A stretch of 64,000 nt of DNA, taken from contig CAWBVZ010000012.1 in NCBI GenBank assembly GCA_963792385.1, positions 1-64,000 on the forward strand, written 5' to 3'. Positions 40,372 through 49,488 of the stretch are shown here, in pieces. Position numbers and translations under genes: made by a program. The DNA comes from DASSUW01 sp963792385 (GTDB taxonomy: Bacteria; Actinomycetota; Thermoleophilia; Solirubrobacterales; Solirubrobacteraceae). Each line of letters opens with the position of its first letter. Position 1 is the stretch's first letter. The notes beneath the pieces were generated by a model. It did no database searches, was not told the origin of the DNA, and was given only the letters and a program-made list of their open reading frames with translations.

Positions 40372-41313
40372 ATGCCCTTGCCCGCGACGTCATACGCTCC
40401 GCAACTGCGTCCGCTATCAGTCGGAGAGATCCTCGACGCCGGGTTCAGGCTGCTGCGGTACCGCTTCGGGACGTTGATGCTGTGCGTCCTGGTGCCGGTC
40501 GTCCCGCTGACGATCGTGGCGACGATCCTCCAGGCATCCACGGACGAGAACGCGTTCGATCTCAACACCACGACGACCTCGGACTCCGGAGCCTCCGTGG
40601 TCGGCGCCTTGCTCGGGGCGCTCCTGCAGGGCGCAGCCGTCGGGCTCGCGATTGCCGCGTGCATCAAGGTGATCAGCGCCGCCTACCTGGGCGAGCGCGC
40701 CGAGGTCGGCGACTCGCTGCGCTACGGCTTCAGCCGCATCCTGGCGCTGATCGGCGCATACATCCTGATCATCCTGATCCTGATCCCGAGCTTCATCGCG
40801 CTGATCATTCCGGGCATCTACATGGCCGTGAAGCTGTCGGTGGCGTTCACGGCGGTCGTCGTCGAGCGTGCCGGGCCGGGCCGGGCCATCAGTCGGTCGT
40901 TCAACCTCACGCGCGGCAACTGGTGGCGCGTCTTCGCGGTGGTCGTGGTCGTGTTCCTGATCGAGGCAGTGATCAACTTCGCGCTCGGGAGCGTGCTCGT
41001 CCCGGCGGTGCTGACTGACGCGAGCGAAGTCACCGTGGCGGTGCTGATCACGATCCTGAACATCATCATCTACGCGGTCACGTATCCGCTGTGGGCGTCC
41101 GTGCTCACCGTCCTCTACTACGACCTGCGCGTGCGCAACGAGGGCTTCGACCTCCAACTGCTGGCGCAGGGCGTGGGCGCCGATACATCGCGCTTCGAGA
41201 CCGCGCCGGAGCGCCCCGAGGCGCCTGCGGTGCCGCCGGCTCCGGGCTCGACCGCGCCGCCCAGCTCGGGCGGTGGCTTCGCGCCGCCGGAGGGACCAGC
41301 CACGTCCTCGTGA
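40372..41313 (+). CDS. Polytopic membrane protein of the MoxR/DUF58 cluster
   Basis: 313 residues. Six or so helices: FGTLMLCVLVPVVPLTIVATIL, LLGALLQGAAVGLAIAACI, IGAYILIILILIPSFIALII, VFAVVVVVFLIEAVINFAL, LITILNIIIYAVTYPLWASV (each an excerpt). The N-terminus LRPLSVGEILDAGFRLLRYRF is typical of a large family of integral proteins next to DUF4129 genes in Actinobacteria, related to the membrane domain of some glycerophosphodiester phosphodiesterases. The C-terminal tail is Pro/Gly-rich. AGGAAGGGA precedes the ATG. First gene of the operon. Confidence 0.82.
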   Translation: MPLPATSYAPQLRPLSVGEILDAGFRLLRYRFGTLMLCVLVPVVPLTIVATILQASTDENAFDLNTTTTSDSGASVVGALLGALLQGAAVGLAIAACIKVISAAYLGERAEVGDSLRYGFSRILALIGAYILIILILIPSFIALIIPGIYMAVKLSVAFTAVVVERAGPGRAISRSFNLTRGNWWRVFAVVVVVFLIEAVINFALGSVLVPAVLTDASEVTVAVLITILNIIIYAVTYPLWASVLTVLYYDLRVRNEGFDLQLLAQGVGADTSRFETAPERPEAPAVPPAPGSTAPPSSGGGFAPPEGPATSS

Positions 41314-42179
41314 GCGGGCCGCGCCGCCTCGCCGCGATCGTCGTCGCGGCGCTCGTGCTGGCGGCCCCGACGGGTGCGTCGGCGCAGGCGGTCAGCGGCG
41401 CCGAGCTGACGGCGCTCGCCGAGCGGGCGGCCGCCGACGACGCGTCCGCGCGCGAGCGGCTGCTCGCCGTCGACGAGGTCGACGGCCGTCCCGTCGCGGT
41501 CGACGAGGCGCTCGCGGGCGCCACCGGCGACGAGATCGTCCAGCGCGCGCGGCTGATCGCGGCGTCCACCGGAGCCGAGCGCGGCGTCGCGCCCGCCGAC
41601 GCCCGCCGCGACGCGCAACAGATCCTCGACGCCCGTCGCTACAAAGGTGCCCAGGTGCCGCGCCCGTTCGCCGGACCGATCGCGTGGCTCGGCGATCGCA
41701 TCCAGCCGGTGATCGACTGGATCGACGACCTCGGCCGCGGCGTGCCGGGCGGGCCGATCGTGCTGTGGATGGTCCTCGCCGCCTTGGTGCTGTCTGCGGC
41801 CGCCGGGGTCACGAGCCAGACGATCCGGCGCCGCGCGATCGCGATCGAGCGCGCCCGCACGGCCGCGCTGCCGGCGACCGAGGATCCGCATCAGCTGGAG
41901 CGCGCGGCCGACCGCGCCGAGCGCGACGGCGACTGGGAGCTCGCGGTGCGCCTGCGGTTCCGTGCCGGCCTGCTGCGGCTCGACCGCCGGCGGGTGCTCG
42001 TGTACCGGCCGTCCCTGACCACCGGTGAGATCGCACGCGCGACCGGCTCGCGCTCGTTCGCGGAGATCGGCGACCGGTTCGACGCGATCGTCTACGGCGG
42101 CCGCCCGGCCGAGCAGGAGGATGCCGAGGCAGCCAAGCGCGGCTGGGAAGCCGTTCAGGCCGAGGCGGTCGCGCGGTGA
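41310..42179 (+). CDS. DUF4129-domain membrane protein
   Basis: 289 residues. Signal peptide LAAIVVAALVLAAPTGASA, an extracytoplasmic helical region (about 28-145), one membrane helix PIVLWMVLAALVLSAAAGV (about 150-168) and a cytoplasmic DUF4129 domain with DWELAVRLRFRAGLLRLDRR and TTGEIARAT. Found with MoxR ATPases, the domain is of unknown function. GTG start, GTGA overlaps on both sides. Confidence 0.88.
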   Translation: MSGPRRLAAIVVAALVLAAPTGASAQAVSGAELTALAERAAADDASARERLLAVDEVDGRPVAVDEALAGATGDEIVQRARLIAASTGAERGVAPADARRDAQQILDARRYKGAQVPRPFAGPIAWLGDRIQPVIDWIDDLGRGVPGGPIVLWMVLAALVLSAAAGVTSQTIRRRAIAIERARTAALPATEDPHQLERAADRAERDGDWELAVRLRFRAGLLRLDRRRVLVYRPSLTTGEIARATGSRSFAEIGDRFDAIVYGGRPAEQEDAEAAKRGWEAVQAEAVAR

Positions 42180-43285
42180 GGTGGCTGCCGCAGAGCGTCG
42201 AGGGGCGGCTGGCGGTCGGCGTGGTCGCCGTCGTGGTCGGCCTCAACGTCATCGCGCTGGTCGTCGACGCGCTCGTCCCGAGTCCCGAGGGACCGCGTTC
42301 GTCGTCGTTCGCGACCGCCCCGCACGGCGTCGCGGCGTGGGCCGACCTCGAGCGCGAGTCCGGCGCCGAGGTGCGGGCGCTCCGCTCCCGCCCGAGCGAC
42401 GACACGCTGCCGTCGGATGGCACCGTCGTGGTGCTCGACCCGGAGGACTTCAGCGTCGGCCAGGCACGCGCGCTGCGCCGGTTCGCCGAGCGCGGCGGCC
42501 GCCTCGTGGCGGGCGGCGCCGACCCCGGGGACTGGCTCGCCGCGCTCACCGGCGAGCGCGCCGCGCCGGAGTGGACGGGCGGCGGTTCCGACACCGCGCG
42601 CGTGCTCGTGCCGGCGCCCGAGACCGGTGCCGCGACGCGTGTGACGGCGGCGGGGGACGGACGCTGGGCCAAGGCGAAGGGAGCGCTGCCGCTCGTCGCG
42701 GGCGACGACGGTCCGATCGTGCTCCTGCGGACCGCGGGCGAGGGCCGCATCGCGCTGATCGCCGACACCTCGCCGCTCCACAACCGGCGCCTCGACGAGG
42801 CAGACAACGCCGCGCTCGCGCTCGCGCTCGGCGGTCCCGGCCCGATCACCTTCGTGGAGAGCGTGCACGGCTACGGCACCGGCACCGGGCTCGCCGCGCT
42901 GCCCGGCCGGTTCCGCTGGGCACTGGTCCTCCTCACCCTCAGCGCACTCCTGCTGATCGCCGCGCGCTGGCCGCGTATGGGGCCGCCCGAGCCGCCCGAG
43001 CGGCCGCTGTTCCCGCCGCGCCGCGCGTACGTGGACGCGCTCGCCGCCACGCTGGCGCGCAGCCGGGACCGCACGTCGGCGGTGCAGTCCGTACGCTCGG
43101 CGGCGCGCGCTCGGCTCGCCCGCCGCGCCGCACTGCCGCGCGACGCCGACGCCGAGGCGTGGGCCGGCGCGGCCCGCGCCGCAGGGCTGACTGACGAGGA
43201 GGCGAGGGCGATTCAGGAAGAGACGGACGACGACGGCGTTGCCGCGGGACGGGCGCTTGCTCGGCTCAACGGTGGGGCCGTATAG
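42176..43285 (+). CDS. DUF4350-domain membrane protein
   Basis: 369 residues. N-terminal helix LAVGVVAVVVGLNVIALVV, a DUF4350 domain (about 40-230, GVAAWADLERESGAEVRAL, VVVLDPEDFSVGQARALRRF and GRIALIADTSPLHN) that looks like a class-I glutamine-amidotransferase-type fold, then a second helix FRWALVLLTLSALLLIAARW (about 243-262) and a charged tail. Accompanies DUF4129 and MoxR in many Actinobacteria. GTG start. Confidence 0.85.
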   Translation: MRWLPQSVEGRLAVGVVAVVVGLNVIALVVDALVPSPEGPRSSSFATAPHGVAAWADLERESGAEVRALRSRPSDDTLPSDGTVVVLDPEDFSVGQARALRRFAERGGRLVAGGADPGDWLAALTGERAAPEWTGGGSDTARVLVPAPETGAATRVTAAGDGRWAKAKGALPLVAGDDGPIVLLRTAGEGRIALIADTSPLHNRRLDEADNAALALALGGPGPITFVESVHGYGTGTGLAALPGRFRWALVLLTLSALLLIAARWPRMGPPEPPERPLFPPRRAYVDALAATLARSRDRTSAVQSVRSAARARLARRAALPRDADAEAWAGAARAAGLTDEEARAIQEETDDDGVAAGRALARLNGGAV

Positions 43286-43296
43286 GAGGCCCACAC

Positions 43297-44226
43297 TTGC
43301 GCGAGCTCTACGAGGCAGTGGCCGGCGAGGTCGAGAAGGTCGTGGTCGGGCAAGAGCAGATGACCGCGACGGCGCTCGCCGCCGTCTCGCTCGGTGGCCA
43401 CGTGCTGCTCGAGGGTCCGCCGGGCGTGGCGAAGACCCTGCTCGCCGGGGCGCTCTCGCGCGCCCTCGGGCTCGACTTCCGCCGGATCCAGTTCACGCCG
43501 GACATGCTGCCGTCGGACGTGACGGGCAACGTCGCCTTGCGCGGTGGCGAGCTGATCTTCAGGCGCGGGCCGGTGTTCACCAACGTGCTGCTCGCCGACG
43601 AGATCAACCGCACGCCGCCGAAGACGCAGGCCGCGCTGCTGGAGGCGATGCAGGAGCGCCAGGTGTCGGTCGAGGGCCGGCCGGAGCCGCTCCCGGACCC
43701 GTTCCTCGTGCTCGCCACCCAGAACCCGATCGAGTACGAGGGGACCTACGCGCTCCCGGAGGCCCAGCTCGATCGCTTCCTGGTGCGCCTGCAGGTCGGC
43801 TACCCCGACGAGGCCCAGGAGCTGCGGATGCTGGGGCTCGCGCGCCGCGGCGTCGGCCCGGGGGATCTCGACCTCGTGCAGCCCGTCGTCGGGCCGGACG
43901 CGCTGCGCGAGGCGCGTGACGCCGTCGACGCCACGCGCGTGGACGACGAGATCGCCCGCTACGTGATCGCCGTGATCCGGCGCACGCGCGACCTGCCGAG
44001 CGTGCAGCTCGGCGCCAGCCCGCGCGCCGCGGTCCACCTCCTCGGCGCCGCCAAGGCGGCGGCGCGGCTCGCCGGCCGCGACTACGTGACCCCCGACGAC
44101 GTCGGGAGCATGGCCGGGGCGGTGCTCGCCCACCGGCTTGTGCTGACGCCGGAGGCCGAGCTGGAGCGCTACGAGGGCACCGACGCCGTCCGCACCGCGC
44201 TCGGCGAGGTGCCGGTGCCGCGATGA
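43297..44226 (+). CDS. MoxR-family AAA+ ATPase
   Basis: 309 residues. Walker A LLEGPPGVAKT (about 39), FRRIQFTPDMLPSDVTG, Walker B VLLADEINRTPPKTQ, sensor 1 LATQNPIEYEGTY and sensor 2 SPRAAVHLLGAAKA. MoxR proteins act with a VWA/DUF58 partner as chaperones that mature or insert metal into enzymes. The TTG start has GGAGG 7 bp upstream, and overlaps the DUF58 gene by 4 bp. Confidence 0.94.
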   Translation: MRELYEAVAGEVEKVVVGQEQMTATALAAVSLGGHVLLEGPPGVAKTLLAGALSRALGLDFRRIQFTPDMLPSDVTGNVALRGGELIFRRGPVFTNVLLADEINRTPPKTQAALLEAMQERQVSVEGRPEPLPDPFLVLATQNPIEYEGTYALPEAQLDRFLVRLQVGYPDEAQELRMLGLARRGVGPGDLDLVQPVVGPDALREARDAVDATRVDDEIARYVIAVIRRTRDLPSVQLGASPRAAVHLLGAAKAAARLAGRDYVTPDDVGSMAGAVLAHRLVLTPEAELERYEGTDAVRTALGEVPVPR

Positions 44227-45467
44227 GCCCGGCGCCGCGCGCCGCCGCGATCCTCGCCGCGATCGCCGTGCTGACGGCGCTCACGTCGCCGGCGGTCGGC
44301 GGGATCGCGGCGCTCGTGCTGGTGGGCGCGGTGGCGGCCGACGCGCTCGCGGTCCGGCGCCGCCCGGAGGTCACCCGGCAGGTGCCGCGCCACCTCGCGC
44401 GCGGCGTGTCGGCGCCGCTGCGCGTGACGGCCGAGCGCGCGCTCGGTCGCGTGCGCCTTCGCCAGCCGGCGCCGGCGGCGCTGATCGTCGAGCCGCGCGA
44501 GGGCGACGGGACGCTCGACGCCACCGTCGTGCCGCGCCGCCGCGGCCGCCACGTGCTCGGCGCGGTCGCGTTGCGCAGCGAGGGTCCGCTCGGTCTCGGC
44601 CGCTGGCGCCATGAGGGCGCGGGCGAGCACGAGGTCACGGTCTACCCCGACGTGCCGTCCGCGCGCCGGCTCGCGCTCGCCGTCCGCCAGGGACGCTTCC
44701 GGTCGGCCGGCCGGCTCACGCGCGGGCCGCTCGGGCTCGGCACGGAGTTCGAGTCGATCCGCGAGTACGAGCCGGACGACGACATCCGCCAGGTCAACTG
44801 GCGCGCCACCGAGCGCATGCAGCGTCCGATGAGCAACCAGTACCGGGTCGAGCAGGACCGCGAGGTGATGCTGCTGATCGACGCCGGGCGCCTGATGGCC
44901 GCGCCGCTCGCCGACCGCACTCGGCTGGACGGCGCTGTAGACGCCGCGGTGGCGGTGGCGCTGGTCGCCGACGTGCTCGGCGACCGCTCCGGCACGCTCG
45001 CGTTCGACCGCGAGGTGCGCCGTCAGCTGGCGCCGCGGCGCGCTGGCGGTCACGCCGTTGTGCGCGCGCTGCTGGACCTCGAGCCGCGCGCCGAGGAGCC
45101 CGACTACGAGCTGGCCTTCCGCAGCGTCGAGGGCAGCAAGCGCTCGCTCGTGTTCATCTTCTGCGACCTGCTCGAGGAAACCGCCGCGCGGCCGCTCGTG
45201 GACGCCGTGCCGGTGCTCTCCCGGCGGCACGCCGTCACGGTCGCGTCCGTGCGCGATCCCGACCTCGACGAGGTGCTGGCAACCGCGCCGACCGGCCCGC
45301 ACCAGGTCGGCGCGCAGGCGGTGGCGCTCGACGTGCTGGCCGCGCGCACGCGCGTGAGCCACATGCTCCGGCGGGCGGGAGCCCAGGTCGTCGAGGCGCC
45401 GGCCGACCGGTTCGCGGCTGCGTGCGTCGGCGCCTATCTCCGGGCCAAGACGCGGGGGAGGGCGTGA
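44223..45467 (+). CDS. DUF58-domain protein
   Basis: 414 residues. Two N-terminal helices (about 8-45) and then a DUF58 core with the motif FESIREYEPDDDIRQVNWRA (about 177-196) followed by DREVMLLIDAGRLMA, which begins a VWA-like fold with a partial metal site. The standard partner of MoxR. Its last 34 bp overlap the convergent SpoIIM gene. Confidence 0.93.
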   Translation: MSPAPRAAAILAAIAVLTALTSPAVGGIAALVLVGAVAADALAVRRRPEVTRQVPRHLARGVSAPLRVTAERALGRVRLRQPAPAALIVEPREGDGTLDATVVPRRRGRHVLGAVALRSEGPLGLGRWRHEGAGEHEVTVYPDVPSARRLALAVRQGRFRSAGRLTRGPLGLGTEFESIREYEPDDDIRQVNWRATERMQRPMSNQYRVEQDREVMLLIDAGRLMAAPLADRTRLDGAVDAAVAVALVADVLGDRSGTLAFDREVRRQLAPRRAGGHAVVRALLDLEPRAEEPDYELAFRSVEGSKRSLVFIFCDLLEETAARPLVDAVPVLSRRHAVTVASVRDPDLDEVLATAPTGPHQVGAQAVALDVLAARTRVSHMLRRAGAQVVEAPADRFAAACVGAYLRAKTRGRA

Positions 45468-46408
45468 TCCTCCCGCCCGCGCCACAGCACCAGGGCCCAG
45501 TACGGGCCGGCGGCGGCGACGCCGACGGCCGCGGCGGCGACCAGCGGCAGGTGCCGGGGCGTGACGAAGCCCTCGATCAGCCCGGCCAGCACGAGCCACG
45601 GCATCGTGCCGAGCACGATCTCCATCGCCGGCCGCGCCGCGCGGCGCAGCGACGTGCCGCGCGTGAGCGGCCCCGGGTCGACGATCGACCATCCCAGTCG
45701 CAGCCCGGCCGCGCAGGCGACCGCGATGCAGCTCAGCTCGAGCAGCCCGTGCGGGAGCACCAACCGCAGCAGCTCGGTCGAGTGGCCGTTCTCGATCGTG
45801 AGTCCGAGCAGCGCGCCGACGAAGCCGCCGTTGAAGATCGCGACCGCCGCGCTGCCGAGCCCGAGCAGGACGCCGCCGGCGATCACCAGGAACGTCACCC
45901 GGATGTTGTTCGTGTAGATCGTGCTGGAGAACGCCGCCTCCTCGCCCGTCGAGAGGTCGCCGGGGCCGCCGCCGGGCGCGGCCGCGTCCCGGAACTCGCT
46001 GGGGACGATGCCGAGCGCGGCCGCCGGGTCGTCGACCGCCCACACGGCCGCGAGCGCCATCGGCACGAACAGCAGCGCGAGCCCGAGGATCAGCGCCAGC
46101 GGCCGCTCGCGCACGCGGCGCCAGTACCCGGTGGTGAGGAAGGCGCGCACCGAGCGGCGGCGCGGCTCGGTCGCGTACACGCTCTGGCGGGCGTCGGCGA
46201 CCAGCCGCTCGAGCCGGCGGGTCGTCGGGTCGGCGGGGAACAGGCGGCGGGCGAGCGCGAGGTCGGCGGCGGCCGCGCGGTAACGGCGGCCGAGCCGGAG
46301 CAGCGCGTCGGCGCCGAGCCGCTGGGGCCGGGTGCCGGCGCTGCGCACGAGCGCGGCCAGCTCTTCCCAGTCCGCGGCCCGCTCGCGCGTGAAGCGATCA
46401 ACATCCAT
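45434..46408 (-). CDS. Stage II sporulation protein M-like membrane protein
   Basis: 324 residues. Cytoplasmic N-terminus (about 1-100, DVDRFTRERAADWEELAAL) then five or six helices, with LVLPHGLLELSCIAVACAAG the signature of the SpoIIM/DUF95 family, and SSTIYTNNIRVTFLVIAGGV. In non-sporulating Actinobacteria the family is found with RDD and MoxR/DUF58 genes and has no proven function. The start lies only 14 bp from the RDD start on the other strand, so both promoters must sit inside coding sequence. Confidence 0.9.
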   Translation of the reverse strand: MDVDRFTRERAADWEELAALVRSAGTRPQRLGADALLRLGRRYRAAAADLALARRLFPADPTTRRLERLVADARQSVYATEPRRRSVRAFLTTGYWRRVRERPLALILGLALLFVPMALAAVWAVDDPAAALGIVPSEFRDAAAPGGGPGDLSTGEEAAFSSTIYTNNIRVTFLVIAGGVLLGLGSAAVAIFNGGFVGALLGLTIENGHSTELLRLVLPHGLLELSCIAVACAAGLRLGWSIVDPGPLTRGTSLRRAARPAMEIVLGTMPWLVLAGLIEGFVTPRHLPLVAAAAVGVAAAGPYWALVLWRGREDHALPRVLARR

Positions 46409-46422
46409 CGCCGGGAGGGAGT

Positions 46423-47184
46423 ATGAGCACCGACGACGCAGGCCGCGCCGTTCCGGTCGCGTTCGAAGACCGGCTGGCGATCGCCACGCCCGAGGGCGTC
46501 GAGGTCGAGCTGACGCTGGCCGGCATCGGCTCGCGCGTCATCGCGGGCCTGATCGATTTCGTGATCCAGCTCTGCGTGATCGTCGCGCTCGCGGTGATCC
46601 TCAAGCCGGCCGGCAACGCCGGCGCCGCGATCTTCACGTCCGGGGTGTTCGGCCTGATCTTCTTCTACGACGTGCTGTTCGAGGTGCTCGGCGGCGGCCG
46701 TACGCCCGGCAAGCGGTGGACCGGGCTGCGCGTCGTGCGCTCGGGCGGGCGGCCGATCACGCTCACCCGCAGCGCCCTGCGCAACGTCCTGCGGATCATC
46801 GACATCCTGCCCGGCTTCTACGCCGTCGGGATGACCGTGATCTTCGTCACGCAGCGCAATCAGCGGATCGGTGACCTCGCGGCGGGCTCCTATGTCCTGC
46901 GCGACCGCCACGGGGACCGGGGTGGCAGCGAGGCGTCGCCGGCGCTGCCGGCGGTCGAGCTCGGCAGCGCGGCGATGTGGGACGTGAGCGCGGTGTCGGG
47001 CGAGGATGTGGCGGCCGTGCGGGCGTTCCTGGAACGGCGCGAAACGCTGCAGGTGGCGGCGCGCTCGGCAATCGCCAACGAGTTCTGCACGCGCCTGCGG
47101 CCGCGTGTCGGCGGCGCGTCCGAGTACATGCCGGACGAACAGTTCCTCGAGCGGCTGGTCGCCGCGAAGGCGGCACGGAGGTAA
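46423..47184 (+). CDS. RDD-family membrane protein
   Basis: 253 residues. Three helices in the RDD domain (about 30-165): GIGSRVIAGLIDFVIQLCVI with the Arg-Asp of the name, GGGRTPGKRWTGLRVV and NVLRIIDILPGFYAVGM. A soluble C-terminal part (about 180-253) includes LPAVELGSAAMWDVSAVSGEDV. GGGAGGGAG precedes the ATG. Completes the MoxR-DUF58-SpoIIM-RDD set. Confidence 0.9.
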   Translation: MSTDDAGRAVPVAFEDRLAIATPEGVEVELTLAGIGSRVIAGLIDFVIQLCVIVALAVILKPAGNAGAAIFTSGVFGLIFFYDVLFEVLGGGRTPGKRWTGLRVVRSGGRPITLTRSALRNVLRIIDILPGFYAVGMTVIFVTQRNQRIGDLAAGSYVLRDRHGDRGGSEASPALPAVELGSAAMWDVSAVSGEDVAAVRAFLERRETLQVAARSAIANEFCTRLRPRVGGASEYMPDEQFLERLVAAKAARR

Positions 47185-47187
47185 GCC

Positions 47188-47796
47188 ATGGACGTTTCAG
47201 ACATCGATACGCCGCACGGGCCGGCGCGAGCCCATCTCGACCTCACCGATGCGCCGGTGGCCGCGCTCGTACTCGGCCACGGAGCCGGCGGGTCGGTGAG
47301 CGCGCCCGACCTCGTCGCGGCCGCGGACGCCGCTCGCTCGGCGGGGCTCAGCGTCGTCCTCGTCGAGCAGCCCTACCGTGTGGCCGGCCGCCGCTCCGCC
47401 GCTCCGGCGCACCAGCTCGACGCGGCCTGGATCGCGGTCGTCGAGCATCTGCGCGGCGGCGCGCTCGGCGAGCTGCCGCTGATCGCCGGCGGACGCTCCG
47501 CGGGCGCGCGGGTCGCATGCCGGACCGCCGCCGAGACCGGCGCGGCCGGCGTGCTGTGCCTGGCGTTCCCGCTCCATCCGCCCGGGCGCCCGGAGAAGAC
47601 GCGGCTGTCCGAGCTCGACGCCGTCGAGGTGCCGGTGCTGATCGTGCAGGGCACGTCGGACCCGTTCGGCATGCCGCCCGCCGGCCCGAACCGCAGCATC
47701 GTCACCGTGCCGGGGAACCACAGCCTCAAGGCGGACCTCCCCGCGATCGGCGACGCGCTGCGGAAGTGGCTCCCGCTAGTCACTCCAGCGCAGTGA
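47188..47796 (+). CDS. Alpha/beta hydrolase (Tex30/KANSL3 dienelactone-hydrolase-like family)
   Basis: 202 residues. ALVLGHGAGGSVSAPDLVAA is the oxyanion region, GGRSAGAR holds the nucleophile Ser, VLIVQGTSDPFGMP the acid Asp and VPGNHSLK the catalytic His. This group is small and has no lid domain. Substrate unknown. Starts 4 bp after the RDD stop and overlaps the convergent acyltransferase by 21 bp. Confidence 0.88.
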   Translation: MDVSDIDTPHGPARAHLDLTDAPVAALVLGHGAGGSVSAPDLVAAADAARSAGLSVVLVEQPYRVAGRRSAAPAHQLDAAWIAVVEHLRGGALGELPLIAGGRSAGARVACRTAAETGAAGVLCLAFPLHPPGRPEKTRLSELDAVEVPVLIVQGTSDPFGMPPAGPNRSIVTVPGNHSLKADLPAIGDALRKWLPLVTPAQ

Positions 47797-48447
47797 CTCC
47801 GGCTCGGGGCGCATGCGCAGCACCCGCGCCGGAGCGCCGCCGACGACCGCGTTGTCCGGCACGTCCTTGGTGACCACGGTCGACGTCCCGATCACGGCGT
47901 TGTTCCCGACCGTCGCGCCGCGCAGGATGCACGCGCCGTAGCCGATCCAGCAGTTGTGGCCGACGCGGACGTCGCGCTTGTAGATGCCCTGCACCCGCAC
48001 CGGGCGATCGGTCTCGACCACGCCGTGGTCGAAGTCGATCAGCATCACGCGGTCGGCGACGATGCACTCGCGGCCGATCGAGACATGCTGGAAGGCGGAG
48101 ATCGTGCACTCCTGGCCGAGCACCGTCTTGGCCCCGATCGACGCCTCGCCCTCGTGCACGCGGACCTTCGTGCCGTGGCCGATCCACGACCAGCGGCCGA
48201 GCCGCAGCACCGCGTCGCGGCCGATCTCGATCTGCACGTCGGGTGCGATGAAGCACAGGCCGTCCGTCTGCAGACGCCCGCGCCAGCGCAGCTTCAGCCA
48301 CGCCCAGCGCGCGATCAATCGGGCGTACTTCGTATTGAGCATCCCGTGGGCGCGCAGGAACCGCAGGAGCGCGAGCGGACCGCCGTGCAGCGGCTCGGGA
48401 ACGCCGCGGACGTGCAGGGGGGTGGGCGGTTTGGCGACCGTGGCCAT
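47776..48447 (-). CDS. Left-handed beta-helix acyltransferase (hexapeptide repeat)
   Basis: 223 residues. Repeating hexapeptides from about residue 68: IEIGRDAVLRLGRWSWIGHG, ASIGAKTVLGQECTISAF, and DVRVGHNCWIGYGACILRGA, VGNNAVIGTSTVVTKDVPDN, ending GGAPARVLR. The sequence resembles O-acetyltransferases that modify surface glycans or lipids. A 60-residue N-terminal extension is basic and may associate with membrane or partner. Divergent from meaB. Confidence 0.88.
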   Translation of the reverse strand: MATVAKPPTPLHVRGVPEPLHGGPLALLRFLRAHGMLNTKYARLIARWAWLKLRWRGRLQTDGLCFIAPDVQIEIGRDAVLRLGRWSWIGHGTKVRVHEGEASIGAKTVLGQECTISAFQHVSIGRECIVADRVMLIDFDHGVVETDRPVRVQGIYKRDVRVGHNCWIGYGACILRGATVGNNAVIGTSTVVTKDVPDNAVVGGAPARVLRMRPEPESLRWSD

Positions 48448-48488
48448 CGCGTCTGATCGTATCCGCGTCTGTGATCATGGCCCGCCCC

Positions 48489-49460
48489 ATGGCCGACTCC
48501 AAGCCGAGCCTCGCCGAGCGCCTGCTGGCGGGCGACAAACGTGCGCTGGCGCGCGCGATCTCGCTCGTCGAGGATGACGATCCCGAGGGCTGGGCGATCG
48601 TCAAGGAGGTCTATCCGCGGACCGGCAACGCCTCGGTCGTGGGGTTCACCGGCCCGCCGGGCGCGGGCAAGTCGACGCTGATCGGCTCGCTCATCCGGCT
48701 CCAGCGCGCCCGCGACCGCGACGTCGCCGTGCTGTCGATCGACCCCAGCTCGCCGTTCGGCGGCGGCGCGCTGCTGGGTGACCGGATCCGGCTCTCAGAG
48801 CACTTTCTCGACCCCGGCGTCTTCATCCGCTCGATGGCGACCCGTGGCGCGCTCGGCGGGCTCGCGGAGGCCGCGCTCCAGACCGCGCTGCTGATGGACG
48901 CCGCGGGCAAGGACGACGTGTTCCTGGAGACGGTCGGCGTCGGTCAGGCCGAGGTGGACGTGATCGACCACGCCGACTCGGTCGTGCTCGTGCTGATCCC
49001 GGGCTCCGGCGACTCGATCCAGGCGCTCAAGGCGGGCGTGATGGAGATCCCGGACATCATCGTCGTCAACAAGTCGGATCATCCGATGACCGACACGATG
49101 GTTCGTGAGATCCGCGGCGTGCTGTCGCTGGCGCCGCAGCGGGGCTGGCGGGTGCCGATCGTCAAGACCGAGGCGGCGCGCGGCACGGGCGTCGAGGAGC
49201 TGGCGGAGAAGCTCGCCGAGCACCGCGCGCACGTGGAGGCCGAGGGCACGCTGTCCGAGCGGCGGCGGCGGAACCTGATGAACGAGGTGCTCGGTCTGGC
49301 GACGATGCGGCTGCGGCGCGCCCTCGAGGCGACGCTGAAGGAGGACGCCGAGGTCGCCGAGATGCTCGACGAGGTCGTCGCCCGCCGGCTCGATCCGGCC
49401 AGCGCCGCCAGCCTGATCCTCGCGCGCGGGGCGATCGACGCGCGCGACGCCGCCCGCTGA
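48489..49460 (+). CDS. meaB: Methylmalonyl-CoA mutase-associated GTPase MeaB
   Basis: 323 residues from the ATG at 48489 (ATG at 48477 and GTG at 48471 are in frame too). G1 loop FTGPPGAGKSTLIGSL (about 50), switch region VLSIDPSSPFGGGALLGDRI, DDVFLETVGVGQAEVDVID (G3) and NKSD (G4). MeaB protects and reloads B12-dependent methylmalonyl-CoA mutase, whose two chains lie at 61.8-64 kb. It stands without the mutase next to it. Confidence 0.94.
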   Translation: MADSKPSLAERLLAGDKRALARAISLVEDDDPEGWAIVKEVYPRTGNASVVGFTGPPGAGKSTLIGSLIRLQRARDRDVAVLSIDPSSPFGGGALLGDRIRLSEHFLDPGVFIRSMATRGALGGLAEAALQTALLMDAAGKDDVFLETVGVGQAEVDVIDHADSVVLVLIPGSGDSIQALKAGVMEIPDIIVVNKSDHPMTDTMVREIRGVLSLAPQRGWRVPIVKTEAARGTGVEELAEKLAEHRAHVEAEGTLSERRRRNLMNEVLGLATMRLRRALEATLKEDAEVAEMLDEVVARRLDPASAASLILARGAIDARDAAR

Positions 49461-49488
49461 CGCGCGGTCCGATCTACGCTGAGCAGCG

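Noticed and set aside
45434..46408. Evidence of sporulation from the SpoIIM-like gene
   Set aside because: The family is common in non-sporulating Actinobacteria beside RDD and MoxR genes, and no other sporulation gene is present.
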